From positions 310,001 to 374,000 of the forward strand of contig NZ_JABYQT010000002.1 in NCBI RefSeq assembly GCF_020075495.1: DNA of 64,000 nt, given 5' to 3'. The stretch is from Vreelandella aquamarina. GTDB lineage: Bacteria; Pseudomonadota; Gammaproteobacteria; Pseudomonadales; Halomonadaceae. Positions 36,437-45,238 of this stretch are shown piece by piece. Under the pieces are notes generated by a model. It worked only from the letters and a program-made list of their open reading frames with translations. It made no database searches and had not been told where the DNA came from. Made by a program: the position numbers and the translations under genes. Positions within the stretch are counted from its first letter, which is position 1. Every line of letters starts with the position of its first letter.

Positions 36437-37791
36437 GCCTGAAACGTTTACCTCGCCTTGGCGGCGTTTGTCTGCTGTTGGGAATGATCGCTGTGAACCC
36501 TTCTGTTTTCGCACAGAGCGACAGCGTTTCATCGCTGCGCGAAGCGCGTCAGGCCGCCGAAGCGCGCGACCAGCAGCGCCTGGAAAGTTTTCTAAGCGAC
36601 CAGCAGGCCCTGAACGAGGCGTTGGATGAAGCCCGCGCCGAGCATCAGGCAATTGAAGAGCAGCGCGAGGCGCTACAGGCGCAGCAACAGGCCCAGTCCG
36701 AGCAGGCAGGTGAACTTGCCGAGCGCCAGAGCGAACAGGGGGAAGCGCTCACTCAGCTATTAAGTAACCTCGCTCGCCACAGCAGCGAAGTGCGTAACGC
36801 GCTGGGGGAAGATAGCTGGCTGACCCTGCATGACGATGCACTGCCGCCACGCCTGGAAAATGCAGAAGTACTCGAGCGAAGCCAGCTTGAAGACGTGGTG
36901 GACAGTCTGGCCGCCTTGACCGCGCAGACCGCTCGGGCCGAACGATTGACGCTGCCCGTGGCGGACACCAGTGGAAGCATCGAGCCGCGGGAGATAATTC
37001 GCCTGGGTGATTTTGCAGCGTTTACCGATTCGGCACTGCTGCGCCAGGACGAAGGAGGTGGCCAACTGGCCGAGATGCCGCGTACGCCGGCAGAGATTCA
37101 GAATGTCCTGCAGGCGTATCATCAAGGAGAGAGCCGTGAGTTCGTCATCGACCCCACCCAGGGCCGCGTTCTTCAGGCACTGGCGCAGCGCCCCAGCCTC
37201 TGGGAGCGTTTCGAGCAGGGCGGATACGTCGGTTACGTGATCGTGGCGCTGGGCGTGCTGGGGCTGCTGGTGGCGCTGGTTCAGTATGGCTACCTGAGCG
37301 TGGTCAGTGCACGTGTGCGTCGACAGCGTCGGTCGCCGGACCAACTGCATACCAATAACCCGCTGGGCCGTGTATTGCTGCGTTTCAAGGACATGGACAA
37401 GCATCAGACGCCGGAAGCGCTCGAAGCCCGGCTGGACGAAGCCGTACTCGCGGAACTGCCGCGAATCGAGCGTGGCCAGCCGATCGTCAAGCTGCTGGCA
37501 GCCATTGCGCCACTTCTTGGCCTGCTGGGTACGGTAACCGGCATGATCGTCACCTTCCAGGCGATTACCGTATTTGGTACCGGTGATCCGCAACTGATGG
37601 CGGGCGGTATCAGCCAGGCATTGGTGACCACCGTGCTGGGGCTTATCACCGCCGTGCCGCTGCTGTTTGCCCAGACGCTGCTGTCCAGCCAGAGCCGCCA
37701 CTTGAGTCAGGTCATCGAAGGCGAGGCAAGTGCCACGCTGGCCGATCATCTCGAGGCACAATCCACGGCCCATGCGGCAACGGTGAGCTGA
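36433..37791 (+). CDS. TtpC-like MotA/TolQ/ExbB proton channel protein with periplasmic extension
   Basis: The 452-residue protein joins a signal-peptide-led periplasmic coiled-coil region (about 25-255, many Glu/Gln/Ala) to an ExbB-type channel part. Membrane helices are predicted near 265-287, 352-376 and 390-416; the second contains APLLGLLGTVTGMI, the ExbB/TolQ signature. This two-part design matches TtpC of the Vibrio TonB2 system, which is required there in addition to ExbB and ExbD. It lies between the DUF3450 gene and a second, ordinary ExbB gene. Confidence 0.82.
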   Translation: MSLKRLPRLGGVCLLLGMIAVNPSVFAQSDSVSSLREARQAAEARDQQRLESFLSDQQALNEALDEARAEHQAIEEQREALQAQQQAQSEQAGELAERQSEQGEALTQLLSNLARHSSEVRNALGEDSWLTLHDDALPPRLENAEVLERSQLEDVVDSLAALTAQTARAERLTLPVADTSGSIEPREIIRLGDFAAFTDSALLRQDEGGGQLAEMPRTPAEIQNVLQAYHQGESREFVIDPTQGRVLQALAQRPSLWERFEQGGYVGYVIVALGVLGLLVALVQYGYLSVVSARVRRQRRSPDQLHTNNPLGRVLLRFKDMDKHQTPEALEARLDEAVLAELPRIERGQPIVKLLAAIAPLLGLLGTVTGMIVTFQAITVFGTGDPQLMAGGISQALVTTVLGLITAVPLLFAQTLLSSQSRHLSQVIEGEASATLADHLEAQSTAHAATVS

Positions 37792-37792
37792 T

Positions 37793-38335
37793 ATGCCCAC
37801 GCTACCTTTCTGGCTAGAGCCGGTCGAACGGCTGGTGGAGGCCGGTGGCGCGGTACTGGTAGTGCTGGCGCTGGTGGCCGTGCTGGTGTTCGGTATGGCC
37901 ATCGAGCGCTGGTGGTACTACCGCATTACCTGGCGTCAGGCCCGCCGACAGCTGGTTCGCCGCTGGGCAGAGCGCCCGGACCACCGCAGCTGGAGCGCGC
38001 GTACCCTGCGCCATGTCTGGAGCGAGGCATTGGTGGCCAGACTGCGCCGTCCACTGCCCTGGCTGAAGTTGCTGGTCGCGCTCTGCCCGCTGCTTGGGCT
38101 GCTGGGCACCGTGACCGGCATGATTACCGTCTTTGACAGCCTCTCGATGAGTGAAACGCATCAGGCCCGTGCCATGGCCGACGGCGTGGCGCGGGCTACG
38201 CTGCCGACCTTGACCGGTATGGCGATTGCTGTCGTGGGACTTTTGTTTATCAGTCGTTTAGAGCACGTGATTCGTCGCGAAGATCAACGCTTGCACGATC
38301 GCCTGGCGCGTGCCTTGGAGGAGAATGATGCGTAG
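37793..38335 (+). CDS. exbB: ExbB-type biopolymer transport protein
   Basis: This 180-residue protein is a standard-sized ExbB. It has a first membrane helix near 17-38, the signature helix with CPLLGLLGTVTGMITVF near 98-115, and a third helix near 142-161, with the cytoplasmic loop between helices 1 and 2. With ExbD it forms the proton channel that energises TonB. It begins one base after the preceding stop and its end overlaps the exbD start by eight bases, so expression is tightly coupled. Confidence 0.86.
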   Translation: MPTLPFWLEPVERLVEAGGAVLVVLALVAVLVFGMAIERWWYYRITWRQARRQLVRRWAERPDHRSWSARTLRHVWSEALVARLRRPLPWLKLLVALCPLLGLLGTVTGMITVFDSLSMSETHQARAMADGVARATLPTLTGMAIAVVGLLFISRLEHVIRREDQRLHDRLARALEENDA

Positions 38336-38735
38336 ACGCCGTTCGATGGACGCAAGTGCCGACGCCAACGAGGTCAACCTGACGCCGATGCTGGATGTGG
38401 TGTTCATCATGCTGATCTTCTTTATCGTCACGACCAGTTTTATCAAGGAGAGCGGTATCGAGATCGAGCGCCCGGAGTCGAGCGCGGCGAGCCCGCGTCC
38501 GGAGGCGCAGGTGCTGGTGGCGATCACGCCTGAAGGCGCGATCTGGGTGGATGGCAAGCCGGTGGATGTCCATCAGGTAGGTCAGGAGGTTGCCGGCATG
38601 CTGACCGAGCAGGGCTCGGCAGTTATTCAGGCCGACCGTGATTCCACCACGGGGCTTTTGATCGAAGTCATGGATCGTCTCAAGCAGGCCGGCGTGGAAC
38701 AGGTCGCCGTAGCGGCGAACCGGAGTGCGCCATGA
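38328..38735 (+). CDS. exbD: ExbD-type biopolymer transport protein
   Basis: The 135-residue protein has a short Arg-rich cytoplasmic tail, one membrane helix (about 20-42) whose LTPMLDVVFIMLIFF holds the proton-carrying Asp, and a periplasmic domain typical of ExbD/TolR. GGAGGA at 38317-38322 favours the ATG at 38328; another ATG directly before it (38325) is equally in frame. The stop overlaps tonB as ATGA. Confidence 0.88.
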   Translation: MRRRRSMDASADANEVNLTPMLDVVFIMLIFFIVTTSFIKESGIEIERPESSAASPRPEAQVLVAITPEGAIWVDGKPVDVHQVGQEVAGMLTEQGSAVIQADRDSTTGLLIEVMDRLKQAGVEQVAVAANRSAP

Positions 38736-39487
38736 TGCGTCATGCGCTGTCGCTGCTGGTAGGTGCCACGCTTGCGGTAGGTCTGTTCTGGCTGCTGGCG
38801 CTACTGGTGGCACCGCCTGAGCGGGAGCCTGACGTGCCGGAAATGACCATGACCATGAGCATGGTCGAGGCGCCCGCCGTGGCGCCGGAGCCAGAGGTGG
38901 CAACGCCGCCTCCCGCCGAGGCGATGCCGCAGCAGGCGCCACCGCCCATGCCAACCCCCGAACCGCCGCCGGTTACCGATAGCGCCATCAGCCTGCCCGA
39001 GGTCGAGTTGCCTGATGCACCCATCGAGCCGGTAGAGATGGATAGCGAACTGCCAGAGCTCACGGAAATCAGGCCGGAGCCGACGCCAGTACCTGCACCG
39101 CCCGCGCCTGCTCCACCGTCAGCTCCCGAGCCATCTCCTCAGCAGGCTCCTGTGGAAACGCCTGCCCCGGCAGAGCAATCGGCCGCGCCGGTGGCCGAAG
39201 CGCCGCCTTCCAACGAGCCAGTCAGCGTCGGCCAGCTGGCGCCGGCCAACCGGGTCGATCCGACGTATCCCCCGCGTGCTCAGCGCCGGGGCATGGAAGG
39301 CTACGTCGAGGTGGAGTTCATCGTTCGTCGAGATGGCAGCGTCGATCGCTCCTCCATACGAGTGATCAATGCCCAGCCACGGCGCGTGTTTGAAAGTGCC
39401 GCTGAAGAAGCCATCGCGAAATGGCAGTTTTCCGGTAGCCAGCAGGTGCGCCTGGTCACGCAGCGCATCGAGTTTCAGTTGAGGTAG
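38732..39487 (+). CDS. tonB: TonB energy transducer
   Basis: TonB spans the periplasm and transmits proton motive force from ExbB-ExbD to outer-membrane receptors. The 251-residue product has one N-terminal membrane anchor (about 7-27), a long Pro/Glu/Ala-rich middle (about 30-165), and a C-terminal TonB domain with DPTYPPRAQRRGMEGYVEVE, DGSVDRSSI and AIAKWQFSG. It is the fifth gene of the operon. No TonB-dependent receptor gene lies in this window. Confidence 0.88.
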   Translation: MMRHALSLLVGATLAVGLFWLLALLVAPPEREPDVPEMTMTMSMVEAPAVAPEPEVATPPPAEAMPQQAPPPMPTPEPPPVTDSAISLPEVELPDAPIEPVEMDSELPELTEIRPEPTPVPAPPAPAPPSAPEPSPQQAPVETPAPAEQSAAPVAEAPPSNEPVSVGQLAPANRVDPTYPPRAQRRGMEGYVEVEFIVRRDGSVDRSSIRVINAQPRRVFESAAEEAIAKWQFSGSQQVRLVTQRIEFQLR

Positions 39488-39491
39488 CGGT

Positions 39492-40556
39492 ATGCAGCGT
39501 CTAGGAGGAGTTTTACTGTTCAGCCTGTGGGCCTCGCTGGCGCACGCCAATGCGCCGCTGCCCGGTGATATCATCGAGGACCTGAGAGGCCTGCAGGCGC
39601 AGTTGGCTGAAGGCGACTTTGATAGCGTGGCCGAGCGCGGCGCTGTCCAGGCCGAACGGCTGGCGAGCGGTAATGCATCGGACCGCTGGGCAAGTGCCCT
39701 CTATCACCAGCTGGCTGCCGGGGCGCTTGCCCGAATGGAACAGCCAGCCAGGGCGGCAGACCATCTTGCCGAAGCGCGCCAGACCCGCGGTGTGGAAGCC
39801 GAGCAGGCAGCCCGCTGGCTCAGAGAAGAGGCATCGCTGCGCCATGCGGCGGGGCAGGATGATCAATCCATCCGTTTGTTGAGTGAATGGCTGGATAGCG
39901 AGCAGGACGCCGCTGCGCTATGGCAGCTGGTGCGACTGATGGCCCAGGAGGCGCAGTGGGAGGCGGCGGCCGAGCGCCTGGAGCAGGCCATCGCGCAGAC
40001 TGATCGCCTCGATGAGGATCAGCAGGCCCTGGCACTTGCTGTGCTGCGCCGAACGGGGCAGGGAGGGCAGGCGCTTAGCTGGCTGGTGGAAGGTCTGGAC
40101 CTGGACAGTGATGCTGACGCCTGGCGTCAGGCCGCGGGTCTTGCCCAGCAGGCGGGACAGCCAGGGATGGCCGCTGGCCTGTGGGATACGGCCTGGCAGC
40201 TTGGCAAGTTGGACGAGGCGGAAGACTTCTGGCTGCTGATCGAGTTGCACCGGGCCGGCGGTACGCCTGCCAGGGCCGCCGAGCGCCTGGAGCAGGCGCT
40301 CGAGCGTGGCGATATCGAGCGCGATGAGCGCACGCTTCGGCTTCTGGCTACCTCCTGGCAGCAGGCGCGGGATATACGTCACGCGTTAAGCGCCTGGAAG
40401 GCGCTGGCTGACGAGACGCAAAAGGCCACCGACTGGCGTCAGTATGGGCAACTTGCCTACGCCTGGGGAGAAGAGCACCAGGCGGAGGCGGCGCTTGCCG
40501 AGGCGGCGCGGCTTGGCGACGAGCAAGCCAGCCAGTGGCTGGCGCGTTTCGATTGA
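39492..40556 (+). CDS. TPR-like repeat protein of the TonB operon
   Basis: The 354-residue protein starts with a signal peptide (about 1-20, ending AHA) and consists of helical repeats rich in Ala, Leu, Glu and Gln. They resemble tetratricopeptide repeats (for example the blocks near 65-95, 140-172 and 240-272). It would be a periplasmic adaptor. Vibrio TonB2 operons also encode a TPR protein, TtpB-like, so a link with the energising complex is likely but untested. It starts five bases after tonB and ends the operon, converging with xthA. Confidence 0.75.
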   Translation: MQRLGGVLLFSLWASLAHANAPLPGDIIEDLRGLQAQLAEGDFDSVAERGAVQAERLASGNASDRWASALYHQLAAGALARMEQPARAADHLAEARQTRGVEAEQAARWLREEASLRHAAGQDDQSIRLLSEWLDSEQDAAALWQLVRLMAQEAQWEAAAERLEQAIAQTDRLDEDQQALALAVLRRTGQGGQALSWLVEGLDLDSDADAWRQAAGLAQQAGQPGMAAGLWDTAWQLGKLDEAEDFWLLIELHRAGGTPARAAERLEQALERGDIERDERTLRLLATSWQQARDIRHALSAWKALADETQKATDWRQYGQLAYAWGEEHQAEAALAEAARLGDEQASQWLARFD

Positions 40557-40566
40557 GTGAAACCCG

Positions 40567-41400
40567 TTATGCGGAGGCCTCGAGCGTCAGCTCGAAGTCG
40601 CTCCAGGTAGGAGCGTGGTCGGAAGGCCGCTCCATGCCGCGCAGGTCATAATCGATGCCCGCCGCCGTCACGCATTGCGCAAGCGGTTGGGTAACCAGAA
40701 TATAGTCGATGCGCAGCCCGCGTTTGGGGTCGCGGTCAAAGCCTTTCGAGCGGTAGTCGAACCAGCTGAACCACTCGCTGTTGTCCGGGTGGCAAAGGCG
40801 GTAGCTGTCGCTCAGCCCCCAGGCCTTGATGCCGGCAAGCCACTCGCGCTCGATCGGCTGAAAACTTGCCTTGCCTTCGCGCAGCCAGCGCTTACGGCTC
40901 GGCTCGCCAATGCCGATATCCTGATCTTCGGGAGAAATATTGAAATCTCCCATGACCGCCAGACGTTCATCGGGCCGGTGCTGCTGCTCAAGCAGGCTCT
41001 GCAGTTGGCGGTAGAAGCATGCCTTGTGCGGAAACTTGGTCGGGTGCTCGACGTTGTCGCCCTGGGGAAAGTAGCCGTTCCAGATGGTCACGAGTTCGCC
41101 GTCATCGGCGAGCAGGCGCACGCCGATCATGCGACGCTGGGCATCGTCAGTGTCATCCGGAAAACCGTAGAAGACTTCCCGAGGCGCCTGGCGACACATC
41201 AGCGCCACGCCGTAATGGCCTTTCTGGCCGTGGTAGTAGACGTGATAGCCCATGGCTTCCACGTCGGCTACGGGAAACTCGCTGTCTTGTACCTTGGTCT
41301 CCTGCAGGCCGATCACATCTGGCTGCTGAGTGTCGATCAAGGCCTGCAACTGGTGAAGCCTTGCACGGATGCCGTTGATGTTGAAAGACACCAGACGCAT
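40567..41400 (-). CDS. xthA: Exodeoxyribonuclease III / AP endonuclease
   Basis: The enzyme cuts DNA at abasic sites and removes 3' blocking groups in base excision repair. The 277-residue product has the family landmarks in order: SFNINGIRARL, LQETKVQD (metal-binding Glu), GYFPQGDN, GDFNISPEDQD, RIDYILVTQ and SDHAPTW with the catalytic His. Some relatives of this size are RNA-active or weakly AP-active, so exact activity is open. Its ATG overlaps by one base the stop of the small basic gene upstream on the same strand. Confidence 0.88.
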   Translation of the reverse strand: MRLVSFNINGIRARLHQLQALIDTQQPDVIGLQETKVQDSEFPVADVEAMGYHVYYHGQKGHYGVALMCRQAPREVFYGFPDDTDDAQRRMIGVRLLADDGELVTIWNGYFPQGDNVEHPTKFPHKACFYRQLQSLLEQQHRPDERLAVMGDFNISPEDQDIGIGEPSRKRWLREGKASFQPIEREWLAGIKAWGLSDSYRLCHPDNSEWFSWFDYRSKGFDRDPKRGLRIDYILVTQPLAQCVTAAGIDYDLRGMERPSDHAPTWSDFELTLEASA

Positions 41401-41648
41401 CAGGACTGACCTTCCGGCGGTCGATCAGACGTCTTGTCCGGGTGGATGGTGATGGTCTGTCCGCTTTGCTGGCGGGCGAGCTTCTTGACTGCCTGCAATT
41501 TACGCTGCTGCTGCTTTTTTGCTACAAAGCGGCGTGACGGGGCTACCTGGTCGGGGTTATCGTGGCGCCACTTTTTGTAATCCTTGCGCCGTCCGGTGCG
41601 AATCGTCACCTTGTCGGCCAGCGAACGTGTCTTTTTCTTACGCGTCAT
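41400..41648 (-). CDS. Small highly basic protein, function unknown
   Basis: The 82-residue protein starts MTRKKKTRSLADKVTIRTGRR and is very rich in Lys, Arg and Gln, with a polar C-terminus. No known motif, Cys, signal peptide or membrane helix is seen. The composition suggests nucleic-acid or ribosome association. The ATG at 41648 follows GAGGAG; the frame extends 21 codons upstream without support. It overlaps xthA by one base (TGATG), so both are made from one message. I do not recognise a named family. Confidence 0.7.
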   Translation of the reverse strand: MTRKKKTRSLADKVTIRTGRRKDYKKWRHDNPDQVAPSRRFVAKKQQQRKLQAVKKLARQQSGQTITIHPDKTSDRPPEGQS

Positions 41649-41793
41649 GTCGCGCTCCTCGTGTCGAATTAAGCCACATTCTAACAGGCTCTGGCACTGC
41701 TTCGACAGCAAGACGCGCTCTTGGCGCCAAGCCCTGATACAATGCGCACTTCGTGATGCCTACTATTCACAGCAATGGACAGATACATAGCCT

Positions 41794-43068
41794 ATGAGCG
41801 AGTCGGAACAGACCACAGCATCGGCCCAGAACCGCAAGCCGAAACGCCGTCGCCGGAAACCGCGGCGTCGTCAGTCAAACTGGGATCTTCGTCAGTTTCA
41901 GGTGCCCGCCGTGGCCGGCAAATGGCGCTTTCATGACTTTGATCTGCCGCTGCCGCTGATGCGCGCCATTCATGCCCTGGGGTTTGAATACTGCACGCCT
42001 ATCCAGGCCGAGGCGCTGCGCCATACCCTGCTGGGAGGCGATATCGTCGGCAAGGCACAGACGGGGACGGGTAAAACCGCTGCCTTCTTGATCTCGGTAC
42101 TGGCCTACTTCATGGAGGAGCCGGCGCCTGACGGTCAAAAGCCCGGCGCGCCGCGTGCGCTGATCATCGCGCCTACGCGGGAACTCGCCCTGCAGATCGA
42201 AAAGGATGCCAAGGCGCTTGCCCGTTTCACGCAGCTCAATGTAGCCAGCGTGGTTGGCGGCATGGACTATCAGAAGCAGCGTGAAAGCCTGAGCAAGAAG
42301 ATCGATATACTGGTGGCAACCCCAGGGCGCCTTCTGGATTTCCACCAGAAGCGCGATATCGATCTGGCCGAAGTAGAGGTGCTGGTTCTCGACGAGGCCG
42401 ATCGCATGCTGTCGATGGGCTTCATTCCCGATGTGAAGCGCATCATTCGCTACACGCCGAAAAAAGAGGAGCGCCAGACGTTCCTGTTCTCGGCTACCTT
42501 CACCGACGATATCCTCAACCTGGCCAGTCAATGGACGCTGAATCCGGCTCATGTCGAGATCGAGGTCACCGTCGAGAATCAGGCCGATATCGACCAGCGG
42601 GTCTACCTGGTATCCGATGATGACAAGCAGCGCCTGCTGGTCAATCTTCTGGAGCAGGAGAGCTTTGAACGGGTCATGGTATTCGGTAATCGTCGTGATC
42701 TGGTGCGCAAGCTCGATGAGGTGCTCAGAAAAGCCGGTATCAACGCGGCCATGCTGTCCGGTGATGTACCTCAGGGCCAGCGAATCACCACGCTTGAGCG
42801 TTTCCGTGAAGGCGAGATCCAGGTGCTGGTGGCAACCGATGTCGCCGGGCGCGGCATTCACATCGAAGATGTCAGCCACGTGATCAACTACACCCTGCCG
42901 GAAGACCCCGAGGATTACGTTCATCGCATCGGGCGTACCGGTCGCGCCGGCGCCAAGGGCGTATCGATCAGCTTCGTGGGTGAAGAGGATGCCTTCTCGC
43001 TGCCCGAGATCGAGCGCTATATCAATGACAAGCTGCCCTGCGAGCATCCGCCGGAAGGCATGCTGTAA
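41794..43068 (+). CDS. rhlB: DEAD-box ATP-dependent RNA helicase RhlB
   Basis: RhlB unwinds RNA and, in many gammaproteobacteria, works in the degradosome with RNase E (also in this window). The 424-residue product has an Arg/Lys-rich N-tail (about 15-28), Q-motif [12 protein letters not shown], motif [12 protein letters not shown], motif Ia PTRELALQ, motif [10 protein letters not shown], motif III FSATF, and motifs [13 protein letters not shown] and [10 protein letters not shown]. The basic N-terminal tail and short C-terminus match the RhlB type of pseudomonads rather than RhlE or SrmB. A possible -10 TACAAT lies at 41738-41743. Confidence 0.85.
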   Translation: MSESEQTTASAQNRKPKRRRRKPRRRQSNWDLRQFQVPAVAGKWRFHDFDLPLPLMRAIHALGFEYCTPIQAEALRHTLLGGDIVGKAQTGTGKTAAFLISVLAYFMEEPAPDGQKPGAPRALIIAPTRELALQIEKDAKALARFTQLNVASVVGGMDYQKQRESLSKKIDILVATPGRLLDFHQKRDIDLAEVEVLVLDEADRMLSMGFIPDVKRIIRYTPKKEERQTFLFSATFTDDILNLASQWTLNPAHVEIEVTVENQADIDQRVYLVSDDDKQRLLVNLLEQESFERVMVFGNRRDLVRKLDEVLRKAGINAAMLSGDVPQGQRITTLERFREGEIQVLVATDVAGRGIHIEDVSHVINYTLPEDPEDYVHRIGRTGRAGAKGVSISFVGEEDAFSLPEIERYINDKLPCEHPPEGML

Positions 43069-43073
43069 AGCAC

Positions 43074-45200
43074 ATGCTCGATACTGCCCTGAAAAGCGAG
43101 ATACAGGACGCCTACCGTCGCGTGGTGGAAGGCCTTGAGCTTACCCCACGTTACGGTCAACGCCTGATGATTGCCGAAATTGCCCGCACTCTGGGCGATA
43201 TCGAAAGCGATAGTGAAGGCAAGCGCACCAGTGACAGCCATGTGTGCGTACTGGAAGCGGGCACCGGGACAGGAAAGACCCTGGCTTACCTGATTGCCGC
43301 GCTGCCGATTGCCAAGGCGCGTGGCAAGCGGTTGGTGATCTCGACCGCCACGGTGGCGCTTCAGGAGCAAGTGCTCAACCAGGACCTGCCGGCGCTTGCC
43401 AAGCATAGCGGTATCGCTTTTCGCTACGCGCTGGCCAAGGGGCGCGGGCGCTACGTGTGCGTGTCCAAGCTGGACCAGGTACTGGAAGGCGCCGAACCCA
43501 ATCCCACGCTTTCACTGTTCGAGCAGTCGCTGCAGACCCAAAGCAGCGACTTCAACGTGCTGGCCACGGACATGGCCGAGGCCTATGGGCAGGGCGAGTG
43601 GCAGGGCGACCGCGACAACTGGCCCGTGTCGATCGACGATGCCCACTGGCGAAGGCTGACCGTGGACCATCGCCAGTGCACCGGCCGTCGCTGTGGTCAC
43701 TTTGGCGCCTGCGCTTTCTTTCGTTCGCGCCGCGAGCTTGAAAACGCTGACGTGATCGTCGCCAACCATGACCTGGTACTGGCGGACCTGGCGCTCGGCG
43801 GCGGCGCTATCCTGCCCGACCCGGCCGACTGCATCTTCGTATTCGATGAGGGCCATCATCTACCGGACAAGGCGCTTTCTCACTTCGCTCATCGCTTTGC
43901 CGTGCATGGCTGCCTGCGTTGGCTCAAGACGCTCAAGACTAGTCTGACGGACCTGCATCAGGCGCTTGCGGTTCAGCCGACCATCGCGCGGCTGCTGGCT
44001 GGCCTGCCCGAGGTCATTCAGACACTGGAGCCGGCGCTGGGGGATGTGTTCAGCGTGGGTCATCAGATCGCCGGGCGGCCAAACGGCCTGGGTGATGAAG
44101 AGAGCACGCTGCAGTCACGCTTCGAGAAGGGCGAGATATCCGATGCGCTGCGCGAACAGGCCCAGCAGTTGCTGGTCATGTTCGCGACGCTGTCGCGCTG
44201 CTTGGAAAGCATCAGCGATATCCTGCGTGAAAGCCTGGACCCGGATAAACAGACAGGGCTCGATCGTGAGCAGGTTGAAACCTGGTTGCCACTGGTAGCA
44301 CTGTTGCATGGGCGGGCGCTGGAGGCCCATGCGCTGTGGCAGGCCTTCAGCGAACAGAACGCCGCCAACGCCCCCCCCAGCGCGCGCTGGATAACACTCA
44401 GCCGGGTGGGCGGCGAGCCTGAAGTCGAGTTCTCGGCAAGCCCGGTGTCGGCTGCGCATACCCTGGCCAAGCACTTGTGGGGACGCTGCCATGGGGCGGT
44501 GGTGACGTCGGCTACGCTGACGGCTCTTGGCCGCTTCGAGCGTATCCAGGAGCGTGCAGGGCTTGCCAACCGCTACCGCTATCAGGCGCTGCCCAGCCCG
44601 TTCGATTACGCCAACGCCGTGCTGCGCGTACCTCGCGAAGCCACGGACCCGAGCGACCGCGACGCTCATGAAAGTGCGATTGCCCGCTTCGTGGCTCAAT
44701 TGACCGATAAAGAGGCTGCCCTGGTGCTGTTCTCCTCGCGCACGCAGCTTCGCGCGGTGGAAAAAAGCCTGCCTGAAGCAATCAAGGCACGGGTGCTGGC
44801 CCAGGACGCGCTACCCAAGCGCGAGCTGATCGAGCGCCACCGCGCCGCAGTAGACCGGGGAGAGGGCAGCATCATTTTCGGGCTGGCAAGTTTTGCCGAA
44901 GGCATCGATCTGCCCGGCGACTACCTGACGCATGTAGTGATTACCCGGCTGCCGTTCGCGGTGCCCGACGACCCGGTAGGTGCCACGCTTGCCGAATGGA
45001 TCGAAAGCCAGGGCGGGAACTCCTTCATGCGCATCAGCGTGCCCGATGCTTCCATCAAGCTGGTGCAGGCCTGCGGACGGTTGATTCGCAAGGAGAGTGA
45101 TCGAGGGACGATCACGCTACTGGATAGGCGCGTGATCACGCGGCGCTACGGTCAGGCGCTGCTGGATGCGTTGCCTCCGTTTCGTCGGGAGATTCAGTAA
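43074..45200 (+). CDS. dinG: ATP-dependent DNA helicase DinG
   Basis: DinG is a 5'-3' superfamily 2 helicase with a 4Fe-4S cluster that unwinds R-loops and G-quadruplexes. The 708-residue product has Walker A EAGTGTGKTLAYLIA near 62-76, cluster cysteines in YVCVSK and CTGRRCGHFGAC (near 125 and 202-213), the DEGH box in FDEGHHLP near 257-264, and C-terminal motifs FGLASFAEGIDLPGD and QACGRLIRKESDRG. The length fits E. coli-type DinG. It starts five bases after rhlB and ends at a hairpin facing aroF. Confidence 0.92.
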   Translation: MLDTALKSEIQDAYRRVVEGLELTPRYGQRLMIAEIARTLGDIESDSEGKRTSDSHVCVLEAGTGTGKTLAYLIAALPIAKARGKRLVISTATVALQEQVLNQDLPALAKHSGIAFRYALAKGRGRYVCVSKLDQVLEGAEPNPTLSLFEQSLQTQSSDFNVLATDMAEAYGQGEWQGDRDNWPVSIDDAHWRRLTVDHRQCTGRRCGHFGACAFFRSRRELENADVIVANHDLVLADLALGGGAILPDPADCIFVFDEGHHLPDKALSHFAHRFAVHGCLRWLKTLKTSLTDLHQALAVQPTIARLLAGLPEVIQTLEPALGDVFSVGHQIAGRPNGLGDEESTLQSRFEKGEISDALREQAQQLLVMFATLSRCLESISDILRESLDPDKQTGLDREQVETWLPLVALLHGRALEAHALWQAFSEQNAANAPPSARWITLSRVGGEPEVEFSASPVSAAHTLAKHLWGRCHGAVVTSATLTALGRFERIQERAGLANRYRYQALPSPFDYANAVLRVPREATDPSDRDAHESAIARFVAQLTDKEAALVLFSSRTQLRAVEKSLPEAIKARVLAQDALPKRELIERHRAAVDRGEGSIIFGLASFAEGIDLPGDYLTHVVITRLPFAVPDDPVGATLAEWIESQGGNSFMRISVPDASIKLVQACGRLIRKESDRGTITLLDRRVITRRYGQALLDALPPFRREIQ

Positions 45201-45203
45201 ATC

Positions 45204-45233
45204 ACTCCCCACGGCCAGAAAGCCGTGGGGAGT
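45204..45233. terminator. Hairpin between convergent dinG and aroF
   Basis: ACTCCCCACGGC (45204-45215) and GCCGTGGGGAGT (45222-45233) form a perfect 12-bp stem with a six-base loop. The T-tract is short on both strands, so it may act with Rho or mainly protect 3' ends. Confidence 0.65.
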
Positions 45234-45238
45234 TTCAT

